DNA from: CAYQSU01 sp964420325
GTDB lineage: Bacteria; Pseudomonadota; Alphaproteobacteria; Rhodospirillales; Defluviicoccaceae
Reading direction: 5' to 3'
Assembly: GCA_964420325.1 (NCBI GenBank)
Contig: CAYQSU010000056.1
Location: 1-23,660 of the forward strand
Length of the DNA: 23,660 nt
Shown here in pieces: positions 7,940 through 15,064 of this stretch. How positions within the stretch are numbered: position 1 is the stretch's first letter; the number at the start of each line of letters is the position of its first letter. A program made the translations under genes and the position numbers. A model generated the notes under the pieces. It saw only the letters and a program-made list of their open reading frames with translations, was not told the DNA's origin and did not search any database.

Positions 7940-8347
7940 ATGGCCAAGCACCTGAAGATTACCGTTGAGGGAAAGGTTTACGACGTCATCGTCGAGGACG
8001 TGACCGAGGACGCGGGAAGCTCGCTCTACCCGTCGCCGGGATTGACGGTCGCCTCGACGCCGGCACCGCTGGCGCCGCCGCGGGCGGCCCCGGCTCCCGC
8101 CGCCAGGCCGGCGGCCGCTGCGCCGGCTGCCGGCGCCAAGGACAAGCTTGCACCGCTGGGCGGCGTGATCGTCGAGATCAGCGTCAAGGTGGGTGACAAG
8201 GTCAAGGCCGGTCAGCAGCTTGCGCTGCTCGAGGCGATGAAGATGAAGACGATGGTGGCGGCCGATTACGACGGCACCGTCACTAACATCATGGTGAAGC
8301 CGGGAGACACCGTCGATTCCGGTCAGCCGCTGATGACGATCGAGTAG
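7940..8347 (+). CDS. mmdC: Biotin carboxyl carrier subunit (MmdC/GcdC-like)
   Basis: This 135-residue biotin carrier has a small N-terminal domain (1-30), a long flexible Ala/Pro linker (about 38-66) and a biotinyl domain (68-135). The biotinylation motif EAMKMKT puts the biotin on Lys101, 34 residues from the C terminus as expected. The closing VKPGDTVDSGQPLMTIE is the standard end of a biotinyl domain. It carries CO2 from the alpha subunit to the membrane beta subunit. It sits 28 bp after mmdD and 16 bp before mmdB. Confidence 0.95.
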   Translation: MAKHLKITVEGKVYDVIVEDVTEDAGSSLYPSPGLTVASTPAPLAPPRAAPAPAARPAAAAPAAGAKDKLAPLGGVIVEISVKVGDKVKAGQQLALLEAMKMKTMVAADYDGTVTNIMVKPGDTVDSGQPLMTIE

Positions 8348-8363
8348 GGAAGGCGAAACCGCC

Positions 8364-9632
8364 ATGCCCGATCTCGACATCCTGAGCCTGTTCCAGGGCA
8401 TCGCGACCCTTGTGTCCGCAGAGCAAACGATTGTCATCGGCCGCTTGGCGCTGATCGCGACCGGAGTCCTGCTCATCTACCTCGGCATGAAAGGTGTGCT
8501 CGAGGCGCTGATCATGATCCCCATGGGCGTCGGGATGCTCACCATCAACGCCGCGGTCATGTTCGTCCCGCCGAGCATTCTCGTCGAGGGGGCGACGGTG
8601 GATCCGGAGACCGGGATGGGCATGGGCAATCTGTTCATCAATCCGCTGATCGCCGAGGGCGAGAAGTGGGTCGACATCCTCCAGATCCAGTTCCTGCAGC
8701 CGATCTATTCGTTCTCGTTCTCGAACGGCCTGATCGCCTGCATGGTGCTGCTCGGCATCGGCACGCTGCTCGACGTCGGCTTCGTCATGGCCCGGCCCTT
8801 CCGCAGCATGTTCCTTGCAATCTGCGGCGAGCTCGGCACGTTCGTCGCGCTGCCGTTGGGCGTCTGGATGGGGTTGCCGCTGGCCGATGCCGCGGCGACC
8901 GCGACCATCGGCGGTGCCGACGGGCCGATGATCCTGTTCGCCGCGCTGTTGCTGTCGCCCGAGCTGTTCGTTCCCATCACCGTGGTGGCCTATCTCTATC
9001 TCGGCCTCACCTACGGCGGTTATCCGTTCCTCGTGAAGGCGATGGTGCCGAAGCACATCCGCGCGATCCAGATGCCCGCGGAGAAATCACGGACGATCAC
9101 GCCGGACGAGAAGATCGTCTTCGCGGTGGTGGCGTGCCTGTCGCTTTCGCTCCTGTTCCCGGTCGCCGCCCCGTTGTTCATGTCGCTGTTCCTCGGCGTC
9201 ATCATCCGGGAGAGCGGTCTCACCCACTACCAGGAGATCGTGTCCGGACCGGTCCTCTATATCGCCACGCTGTTCCTCGGTCTGCTCCTGGGCGTGCTGT
9301 GCGAGGCGAGCACCATCCTCCGCCCGGAGGTGTTCATTCTGCTGGTGATCGGCGTCACTGCCCTGACGTTTTCGGCCATTGGCGGGATCCTCGGCGGCTA
9401 TGTGCTCTACTTCCTGTCCGGCAAGAAGTACAACCCGGTGATCGGGGTGGCGGCGGTCAGTTGCGTGCCCACCTGCGCCAAGGTGGCCCAGAAGTGCGTG
9501 ACCGAGGCCAACCCCAACGCGATCATCCTGCCCCATGCGCTCGGCTGCAACATCTCGGGCGTCATCACCTCGGCGATCTTCGCCTCGGTGCTGATCTCCC
9601 TCGTTCGGGCGGGTGGCGGCGGGGCCTTCTGA
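8364..9632 (+). CDS. mmdB: Na+-translocating decarboxylase beta subunit (MmdB/GcdB/OadB family)
   Basis: This 422-residue polytopic membrane protein releases CO2 from carboxybiotin and uses the energy to move Na+ out of the cell. The family block ATIGGADGPMI is intact, with Asp186 at the position of the Na+-binding aspartate (Asp203 of Klebsiella OadB). In the late helix HALGCNISGVITSAI, Asn396, Gly399 and Ser403 keep the other residues known to matter. The 62-105 loop and the length of about 420 fit the MmdB/GcdB branch. A GGAAGG ribosome site precedes the ATG. This gene is the strongest argument that the operon is a Na+ pump and not a propionyl-CoA carboxylase. Confidence 0.95.
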   Translation: MPDLDILSLFQGIATLVSAEQTIVIGRLALIATGVLLIYLGMKGVLEALIMIPMGVGMLTINAAVMFVPPSILVEGATVDPETGMGMGNLFINPLIAEGEKWVDILQIQFLQPIYSFSFSNGLIACMVLLGIGTLLDVGFVMARPFRSMFLAICGELGTFVALPLGVWMGLPLADAAATATIGGADGPMILFAALLLSPELFVPITVVAYLYLGLTYGGYPFLVKAMVPKHIRAIQMPAEKSRTITPDEKIVFAVVACLSLSLLFPVAAPLFMSLFLGVIIRESGLTHYQEIVSGPVLYIATLFLGLLLGVLCEASTILRPEVFILLVIGVTALTFSAIGGILGGYVLYFLSGKKYNPVIGVAAVSCVPTCAKVAQKCVTEANPNAIILPHALGCNISGVITSAIFASVLISLVRAGGGGAF

Positions 9633-9885
9633 TCCGGGCGGCAAGCGGCTCCCACGCACGCGCGGGAGCCGCCTTCGCCTGCCCAGGGTCGTCTACTGGC
9701 TCGCCGGTGCCGCCATCGCCGGCAGCGGGGCCGTCTTCGCCCGCCACTTCGCCGAGCTGTATCCCGCCCATCGCATCCTGTTGTGGCTGACCGGCGCGGC
9801 CGTCATCTTCGTTGGCCTTGCCGTGCTCTCCCTCGGCACCCGGGCTCGCCTGGAGCCGCCGCGTGAGGACGCCGGAAGCCAATGA
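9613..9885 (+). CDS. Small two-helix membrane protein, unassigned
   Basis: A 90-residue frame begins at a GTG inside the last 20 bases of mmdB. After a basic N-terminal stretch it shows two hydrophobic segments (about residues 27-45 and 55-75), a positive residue cluster after the second, and a charged tail. No family is recognised. The hydrophobic pattern argues that it is coding, and there is no other ATG/GTG/TTG in frame before the first helix. Against it, the first third of the frame overlaps a perfect hairpin that could end the operon. It may be a small accessory subunit of the pump or unrelated. Confidence 0.5.
   Translation: MAAGPSDPGGKRLPRTRGSRLRLPRVVYWLAGAAIAGSGAVFARHFAELYPAHRILLWLTGAAVIFVGLAVLSLGTRARLEPPREDAGSQ
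9645..9672 (+). terminator. Hairpin after mmdB, possible terminator
   Basis: GCGGCTCCC (9645-9653) pairs perfectly with GGGAGCCGC (9664-9672) over a 10-nt loop, 12 bp after the mmdB stop. It is followed by CTTCGCCT, with no clear run of T, so termination efficiency is uncertain. It lies inside the small membrane ORF, which would be read through if that gene is real. Confidence 0.5.
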
Positions 9886-9897
9886 GCCGGAGCCGGA

Positions 9898-10755
9898 TCA
9901 TCCGGCGTGCCGGCGTGCCCGCCATGCCGCCCGCAGCATGCGGAAGACGATGACGGCTCCCACCGCCCACGTCGAGATGGCGGCGACCCAGGCCATCTCC
10001 TGGTCCCGCGTCTGCTCGTACATCAGGCTGCCGGCCCCGAAACCGAGACCGGCAAAGACCGGTATCGCTACGACGGCAACCAGCCAGCGCAGGCGCTGAC
10101 CGACAGCGGACGACGGCGGCTCAGGGCTCCGCCGGGCGGTTGCGGCCGGCTCCACTGGTCGGGCCGCCTCCGGGGCGGCCGGTTTCCTCGCCTGCGGGGT
10201 AAGCCGGGGCGCGAGGACGGCCGCCAGCCTCTCGATGTCGGCATCGAAGCGGGCATGGGTCAGTGGCAGGCCGTTGCGCCGGGTGATCGCCGCGACGTCG
10301 GCGGGAAGGCTCTCGGCCGGCGGCATCTCGGCGCCGTCGACGAGCACCGGGATCACCCGGATGTCCCTCTTCAGGGCGGAGGCGATCTCGATGCGGACGT
10401 AGTCGTTGGGCTCGGCGAGGCGCGGCGTCAGCCACTGCCGGCCGATCAGCGCGACGACGACGCGGCAGGATGCGACGGCGTCCTCGATGGCGCGGACGAA
10501 GTCGAGACCCGGCTCGATGGTGTCGACGTCCATGAAGATCTGCGACCGATCGAAGCGGGTGACGAGGGCGTTGTAGACGGCGCGGGCGAAGCCGGCGGTG
10601 TCGTCCCGGCGATAGCTGATGAAGAGAGCGCTCGCCTTCGCCGGCGGACTCTCGACCGGGCCGCCTCCGGTGGATTGCTGCCTGCGGCGGTAGATCATGA
10701 CACCGACCAGGGCGGGGATTCCCACCACCAGGAGCAGGAAGAATTCGAAGCTCAT
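9898..10755 (-). CDS. Membrane-anchored TIR-domain protein
   Basis: The 285-residue protein has a membrane helix at residues 3-21, then a basic stop RRRQQ. A TIR domain follows at about 42-183: ALFISYRRDDTAGFARAV, IFMDVDTIEPGLDF, then VVVALIGRQWL. After an Ala/Pro linker (185-218) come two more helices (about 223-246 and 255-273) and an Arg-rich C terminus. Glu123 in DYVRIEIASAL lies where the catalytic glutamate of NAD-cleaving TIR domains is found. In bacteria such domains may break NAD, often in phage defence, or only scaffold. No defence partner gene is adjacent: it is convergent with the decarboxylase operon on one side and next to tRNA-Gly on the other. The start at 10755 has GGAG upstream. 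Function is unproven. Confidence 0.88.
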   Translation of the reverse strand: MSFEFFLLLVVGIPALVGVMIYRRRQQSTGGGPVESPPAKASALFISYRRDDTAGFARAVYNALVTRFDRSQIFMDVDTIEPGLDFVRAIEDAVASCRVVVALIGRQWLTPRLAEPNDYVRIEIASALKRDIRVIPVLVDGAEMPPAESLPADVAAITRRNGLPLTHARFDADIERLAAVLAPRLTPQARKPAAPEAARPVEPAATARRSPEPPSSAVGQRLRWLVAVVAIPVFAGLGFGAGSLMYEQTRDQEMAWVAAISTWAVGAVIVFRMLRAAWRARRHAG

Positions 10756-10865
10756 CGCGCGTCAAGCTCCGGCCCCGACCGCCGCCGCATCGCCGATCAC
10801 AGACCTGCCGGCGCGCACTGAGCGACCCGACGGACGCAAGATGTGAGGGTACCCGGGTGTCGGGC

Positions 10866-10939
10866 TGGAGCGGGCGAAGGGAATCGAACCCTCGTCTAAA
10901 GCTTGGGAAGCTTTCGTTCTGCCATTGAACCACGCCCGC
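10866..10939 (-). tRNA. tRNA-Gly (anticodon CCC)
   Basis: A full cloverleaf is seen. The acceptor stem GCGGGCG pairs with CGCCCGC, followed by discriminator T and an encoded CCA. The anticodon stem AAAGC/GCTTT carries loop TTCCCAA with anticodon CCC, and the T-arm has GGTTCGATTCC. It decodes GGG glycine codons. Total 74 nt including CCA. Confidence 0.97.
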
Positions 10940-10953
10940 GCCTCGTGCTCTCG

Positions 10954-10982
10954 ACTCTAAGCGATCCGCGGTACGCCTGCAA
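10954..10982 (-). promoter_or_regulatory. Promoter of tRNA-Gly
   Basis: TTGCAG (10977-10982), a 17-bp spacer and TAGAGT (10954-10959) lie 14 bp before the first base of the tRNA on the minus strand. Position and spacing are as expected for a stable-RNA promoter. Confidence 0.65.
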
Positions 10983-11014
10983 GCAGCCGCCGGCGGGTGC
11001 GCGCTCGCGGACAT

Positions 11015-11058
11015 GTGACGTCTTGTCACTTGGCTTTTCGATCGCGCGCCGATACGTA
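11015..11058 (+). promoter_or_regulatory. Candidate promoter and operator of the radical SAM gene
   Basis: A perfect 5-bp inverted repeat, GTGAC-gtctt-GTCAC (11015-11029), touches a possible -35 TTGGCT (11030-11035). This is followed after 17 bp by TACGTA (11053-11058), 41 bp before the ATG at 11100. The core boxes are weak. The repeat is placed where a repressor or activator could act. Confidence 0.3.
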
Positions 11059-11099
11059 GAACCGCGACGACCGACGCTGTTGAGCCTATATCGGGGACC

Positions 11100-12062
11100 A
11101 TGAATCGCGACACCAGTCTGGCGTTTGCACGGCCGATCGCTCCGGAGAAGTTTCGCGACGCGGACCGCACCGCCAAGGGAGAGCAGCGGGCGTTCGTGGC
11201 GCTGACCAGATTGAGGACCCTCTGGGTCAACACCGGCAGCCTCTGCAATCTGGCGTGCACCGGATGCTACATCGAATCCAGCCCCAGCAACGACCGGCTG
11301 GCGTATATCACCGTGGCCGAGGTGGCGCGGTACCTGGACGAGATCGCGAGCGAACGGCTGCCGGTGGAGGAGATCGGGTTCACCGGCGGCGAGCCGTTCA
11401 TGAACCGGGAGCTGCCGGCGATGCTCGAGGACGTCCTCGCCCGCGGCTTTCGCGCGCTCGTCCTCACCAACGCGATGAAGCCGATGCAGCACCGCCAAGC
11501 GCAGCTTCTGGCGTTGCGCCGGCTTTACGACGATGCGCTTCGTCTCCGGGTCTCGCTGGACCATTACACCCGGGAGAAGCACGAGGCGCTGCGCGGGCAG
11601 CGAACCTGGCTGCCGACGGTTGACGGCCTCCGCTGGCTCGCCGGGAACGGCTTTCGCATCGACGTCGCTGGACGCACGGTCTGGGACGAGACGGAGGCCG
11701 AGCTGCGCGCCGGTTATGCGCGGCTGTTCGCAGACGAGAACCTCTCGATCGATGCGCATGATCCGGGCGCGCTGGTGATGTTCCCGGAAATGAACGGCGA
11801 TGCGGACGTGCCCGAGATCACCGTCCACTGCTGGCAGATTCTCGGCGTCAGCCCCGAGACCATGATGTGTGCAACGTCTCGCATGGTGATCAAGCACAAG
11901 GGCGCCGCCGCTCCGGTGGTCGTGCCCTGCACCCTCCTTCCCTATGACGCGCAGTTCGAGCTTGGCAGCCGGCTCTCTGATGCGCACCGGGCGGTGAAGC
12001 TCAACCATCCGTTCTGCGCCCAGTTCTGCGTTCTCGGCGGAGCGTCCTGCTCACGAGGGTGA
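11100..12062 (+). CDS. Radical SAM protein of unassigned family
   Basis: The 320-residue protein carries a classic radical SAM cluster CNLACTGC (Cys49, Cys53, Cys56) after the strand TLWVNTGSL. FTGGEPFMNREL (94-105) supplies the SAM-binding GGEP motif. The C-terminal third has further cysteines (244, 257, 277, 306, 310, 317), including VPCTLLPYDAQFELG and HPFCAQFCVLGGASC. These could hold an auxiliary iron-sulfur cluster, though the spacing is not a textbook SPASM domain. The substrate is not recognisable; no short peptide precursor or partner enzyme is evident beside it. It starts at an ATG 160 bp from the divergent tRNA-Gly. The next gene downstream, 122 bp away on the same strand, is the triple-repeat DUF2934-like protein. 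Confidence 0.85.
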   Translation: MNRDTSLAFARPIAPEKFRDADRTAKGEQRAFVALTRLRTLWVNTGSLCNLACTGCYIESSPSNDRLAYITVAEVARYLDEIASERLPVEEIGFTGGEPFMNRELPAMLEDVLARGFRALVLTNAMKPMQHRQAQLLALRRLYDDALRLRVSLDHYTREKHEALRGQRTWLPTVDGLRWLAGNGFRIDVAGRTVWDETEAELRAGYARLFADENLSIDAHDPGALVMFPEMNGDADVPEITVHCWQILGVSPETMMCATSRMVIKHKGAAAPVVVPCTLLPYDAQFELGSRLSDAHRAVKLNHPFCAQFCVLGGASCSRG

Positions 12063-12184
12063 GCGCCGCCATCGTTCCGCGGTCTTTCCCGCGACGGCAT
12101 GCTACTCCCGATTTTTCCGGTGCGGAGGCGCCCGCGTGGCGCTAATGTAAACCAGGGAGGGGTTGCCAGGGGACGGCACCAACA

Positions 12185-12883
12185 ATGAATGGCAAGCTTG
12201 ACGAACAGATCCGCGACCTCGCTTATCACATGTGGGAATCGGCGGGGCATGAGTACGGGCGGGCTCTCGACTACTGGCTGATCTCGGAGCAGATGGTGCG
12301 GGAGATGGCGTTGCTGACCGCCAAGTGGGCGCGTTCGTCGCTCGCCATGGGCGCCGGCGGCGACGCGCCGACGTCTCAGGAGGTTTCGGACCGCTATCTG
12401 AACTACGTCCGTGACCTCGCCTATGCCATGTGGGAGTCGGCCGACAAGCACGTCGGCTGGACCATGGACTTCTGGCTGTCGGCGGAGCGGCACGTCCGCA
12501 CCATGATGGTGGCTGCCGCACGGACGGCGGGATCGACGGTTGGCGCCGACAAGACGGTGTCCCAGGCGTTCGAGGCGTTCTCGGCCGATGCCTACCTGGA
12601 GCGCATCCGCAGGACGGCGTACAGCATGTGGGAGGCCGCCGGCCGCCAGTACGGCCGCTCGCTCGACTTCTGGCTGGCCGCCGAGAGGCAGGTGCTGCAA
12701 TCGATGAGCGCGCCGCCGCCGGCGGGCGCACCGGCGGCGTCGCTGGCTCCGTCCGTGCCGGCGCCGGCCGAGCCCGTTCCGCCGCCGCCACAGCCTAAGG
12801 CCGCGGCGGCAGCCGAGCCCGCGCCGGCTCCGAAGCCGCGGAGGAAGGCGTCGGCCCGCGCCCCGAAATCCGCGAAGAAGTAG
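12185..12883 (+). CDS. Triple DUF2934-like repeat protein with basic Ala/Pro/Lys tail
   Basis: This 232-residue soluble protein has three copies of a ~30-residue DUF2934-like motif, of the type I-R-x-x-A-Y-x-M-W-E-(S/A)-A ... D-(Y/F)-W-L-x-(A/S)-E. They lie at residues 9-38, 75-104 and 141-170, with an exact 66-residue spacing. The first two are joined by a predicted-helical linker rich in Ala and Met. From about residue 176 the protein becomes a low-complexity Ala/Pro tail ending in KPRRKASARAPKSAKK, like the DNA-, polyphosphate- or granule-binding tails of histone-H1-like proteins and phasins. No function is established for DUF2934. An AGGGGACGG ribosome site precedes the start. It is followed 54 bp later by the hydratase-like gene on the same strand. 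Confidence 0.85.
   Translation: MNGKLDEQIRDLAYHMWESAGHEYGRALDYWLISEQMVREMALLTAKWARSSLAMGAGGDAPTSQEVSDRYLNYVRDLAYAMWESADKHVGWTMDFWLSAERHVRTMMVAAARTAGSTVGADKTVSQAFEAFSADAYLERIRRTAYSMWEAAGRQYGRSLDFWLAAERQVLQSMSAPPPAGAPAASLAPSVPAPAEPVPPPPQPKAAAAAEPAPAPKPRRKASARAPKSAKK
12209..12694 (+). repeat. Three protein-level repeats, 66-codon period
   Basis: DUF2934-like units are encoded at about 12209-12298, 12407-12496 and 12605-12694, each 198 bp apart. The repeats are clear at protein level (AYxMWE, DFWLxAER) but diverged in DNA, so they are old rather than a recent tandem duplication. Confidence 0.8.
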
Positions 12884-12937
12884 CGGGGGCGCCGGGGTGT
12901 CACGCCATCACGCCGGGCAGCCGCCGGAGGCAATGTC

Positions 12938-13792
12938 ATGACCGAAGAGGCCAACCGCTTCGCCGCGTGGCTCGGCTCGACCGAGACGCTCGAGGACGAC
13001 ATCGCCCTGGCGCCGGTGCTCCGGGCGGCGGCGACGCTGGACGATGCCGAGAGCGTCTTCGCCAGGGGCTCGGCGCTGCCGCCCCTGTGGCAGTGGCTGT
13101 TCTTTCTGCCGCGGGCGCCGCAATCGAGCCTCGGCGGCGACGGCCATCCGAAGAAGGGGGGCTTCATGCCGCCCGTCGATCTGCCGCGGCGGATGTTCGC
13201 CGGCGGCCGCATGCGGTTTCATCGCCCCTTGACCATCGGTGAGCCGGCCGAACGCGTGGGAACGATCCTTGGCATCTCGGAAAAGAGCGGCCGCAGTGGA
13301 CGACTGGCGTTCGTCACCGTCGGCTACCGCTTCCTCCAGAACGGCGCGGTCTGCGTCGAGGAGGAGCAGGACATCGTCTACCGCGAGCCGGGCGGCACGG
13401 TGGCCGCGCCGGTGCCGGCACCGCTGGCGCCGCTGCCGGGCGAGGCCTGGTTCAGGACCATCACGCCGGACCCGGCACTCCTCTTCCGCTTCTCGGCGAT
13501 CACCTTCAACGCCCATCGCATCCACTACGACCGCCCCTATGCAAGCGAGGTCGAGGGCTATCCCGGCCTCGTCGTGCACGGCCCGCTGACGGCGATGCTG
13601 TTGATGGAGCTCGTCCGCCGGGGGACCGCGCGCCCCGTCCGTGCCTTCGAGTTCCGGGCCCAGGCGCCGTTGTTCGACCTCGCCGCCTTCCGCGTCGCCG
13701 CCGTGCCGGGGGCGAACGGCCACGTGGCGCTGGAGGCCCACGCGCCCGACGGCAAGACGGCGATGACGGCGGCGGCCGAGCTCGTGGCGTAG
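12938..13792 (+). CDS. MaoC/HTD2-type hydratase, mesaconyl-C4-CoA or itaconyl-CoA hydratase-like
   Basis: The 284-residue protein has two hot-dog halves, a FAS1-type dehydratase N-terminal half and a MaoC-like C-terminal half. The latter has FRFSAITFNAHRIHYDRPYA (184-203), with the Asp/His pair typical of hydratase 2 folds, and GYPGLVVHGPL (207-217). The early WQWLFFLP and the GFMPPVDLPRRMFAGG block resemble mesaconyl-C4-CoA hydratase (Meh) of the 3-hydroxypropionate bicycle and the related itaconyl-CoA hydratase (Ich). It would add water to a C5 unsaturated dicarboxylyl-CoA to give citramalyl-CoA. It faces the CoA-transferase pair convergently with only 19 bp between stops. A plain acyl-CoA dehydratase cannot be excluded. 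Confidence 0.82.
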   Translation: MTEEANRFAAWLGSTETLEDDIALAPVLRAAATLDDAESVFARGSALPPLWQWLFFLPRAPQSSLGGDGHPKKGGFMPPVDLPRRMFAGGRMRFHRPLTIGEPAERVGTILGISEKSGRSGRLAFVTVGYRFLQNGAVCVEEEQDIVYREPGGTVAAPVPAPLAPLPGEAWFRTITPDPALLFRFSAITFNAHRIHYDRPYASEVEGYPGLVVHGPLTAMLLMELVRRGTARPVRAFEFRAQAPLFDLAAFRVAAVPGANGHVALEAHAPDGKTAMTAAAELVA

Positions 13793-13811
13793 CCGGGCGT
13801 GTGGCTCAAGC

Positions 13812-15029
13812 TCAGATGATGCGGCGGCCGCGGAGTTCCTTGATGTCCGCCTCGGAGAGCCCGAGAAGGGTCGTGAGCACCTCCTCGGTGTGCTGGCCCA
13901 GCCGCGGACCCAGCGTTTCGATGCGGCCCGGCGTCTCCGACATGCGCGGCAGGACGTTGGGCACGACGATCACCTCGCCGACCTCCGCATCGTCGATGGC
14001 AACCATGTTGCGGCGGGCGTGGAACTGGCGATCGCCGAAGATGTCGGCGATGTTGTTGAGGGATCCGGCGGGAGCGCGGTGCTCGTAGCAGCGTGCCAGG
14101 ACCTCGTCCCGAGTCAGGGAATCGCACCAGTCCCGGACGATCTGGTTGACGTCGTGGCGGTTCTCCAGCCGCGTCTTCTGCTCGCCATAGATGCCGCTCG
14201 AGGCGAGCTCCGGGCGGTTCATGGCATTGCAGAGCCGTTCGAACAGCTTGTCGGTGGTGCACGCGATCGCCACCCACTTGTCGTCCTTGGTGCGGAAGTG
14301 GCCGAGCGGGCAGGCGATGTCGTAGTGGGGGCCCTGGCGCTCCCGAACGAAGCCGTTCATGGCATAGGCGGGAGCCAGCTCATCGGTGCAGCGGAACACG
14401 GATTCGTAGAGGGCGACGTCGATGTACTGACCGACGCCCGTCCGCTCCCGGTGGCGCAGCGCCATCAACACGCCGATGCAGCCATAGAGGCCTGAGAGGT
14501 AGTCTCCGAGCGTCGTCGAGCCCGGGGTCACCGGCGTCCCCTTCGGCATCCCGGTCAAATAGGCGAGGCCGCCGAAGGCATGGGCGATCCGGGCGAAGCC
14601 GGGACGATCCTTGTACGGGCCGGTCTGCCCGTAGCCGGAGACCCTGAGCATGATCAGGCCAGGGTTGACCTGACGCAAGGCCTCCCAGCCGACACCCCAC
14701 TTCTCCAGGGTTCCCGGCCGGAAGTTCTCGCAGACGATGTCGCTCTTGGCGACCAGCCCCTTGAACAGCTCGACGCCCTCCGGAGAGCGCAGGTCGATGG
14801 TGACCGACCGCTTGTTGCGGGCCTCGCTCAGCCAGCACAAGGTGTCGCCGATCTTGGTCGGCGTGCCGAAGGCGCGAGCCGGGTCGCCGCCGATCGGGTG
14901 CTCGACCTTCAGAACTTCGGCCCCGAACTCGCCCATGATCGAGGCGCAATAGGGGCCGGCGATGATCGTGGCGACATCGATGACGCGGATGCCCTTGAGC
15001 GGCAGGTCGGCGATGCGGTCTGCGGTCAT
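13812..15029 (-). CDS. CaiB/BaiF CoA-transferase, candidate SmtB-like subunit
   Basis: This 405-residue class III CoA-transferase has LKGIRVIDVATIIAGPY at the start, ARNKRSVTIDLRSPEG (70-85), GYGQTGPYKDRPGFARIAHA (132-151) and catalytic Asp176 in LGDYLSGLYG. It is visibly a close paralogue of the gene just upstream: the two share long stretches such as GHFRTKD-KWVAIACTTDK and the SETPGRI-LGP end. Tandem CaiB paralogues of these sizes recall SmtA/SmtB, the succinyl-CoA:(S)-malate CoA-transferase of Chloroflexus. A mesaconyl- or itaconate-specific transferase is an alternative. The start at 15029 has GGAG eight bases upstream and is 35 bp after the partner's stop. Family is certain, substrate is inference. 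Confidence 0.9.
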   Translation of the reverse strand: MTADRIADLPLKGIRVIDVATIIAGPYCASIMGEFGAEVLKVEHPIGGDPARAFGTPTKIGDTLCWLSEARNKRSVTIDLRSPEGVELFKGLVAKSDIVCENFRPGTLEKWGVGWEALRQVNPGLIMLRVSGYGQTGPYKDRPGFARIAHAFGGLAYLTGMPKGTPVTPGSTTLGDYLSGLYGCIGVLMALRHRERTGVGQYIDVALYESVFRCTDELAPAYAMNGFVRERQGPHYDIACPLGHFRTKDDKWVAIACTTDKLFERLCNAMNRPELASSGIYGEQKTRLENRHDVNQIVRDWCDSLTRDEVLARCYEHRAPAGSLNNIADIFGDRQFHARRNMVAIDDAEVGEVIVVPNVLPRMSETPGRIETLGPRLGQHTEEVLTTLLGLSEADIKELRGRRII

Positions 15030-15064
15030 GCTGCACTCCGAAGCGGCGGACGCAATCCTGCGCC

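Noticed and set aside
5930..9632. Reading the operon as propionyl-CoA carboxylase
   Set aside because: No biotin carboxylase is present, and the OadG-like and OadB/GcdB-like membrane subunits belong to decarboxylase pumps.
10866..10939. tRNA-Gly as an integration site for a mobile element
   Set aside because: No integrase, no repeated tRNA 3' end and no change in coding style nearby were seen, so there is no positive evidence for an island.
12938..13792. Operon of the radical SAM, DUF2934-like and hydratase genes as one functional system
   Set aside because: They share a strand, but gaps of 122 and 54 bp and the unrelated apparent functions do not support it; the hydratase fits better with the convergent CoA-transferases.
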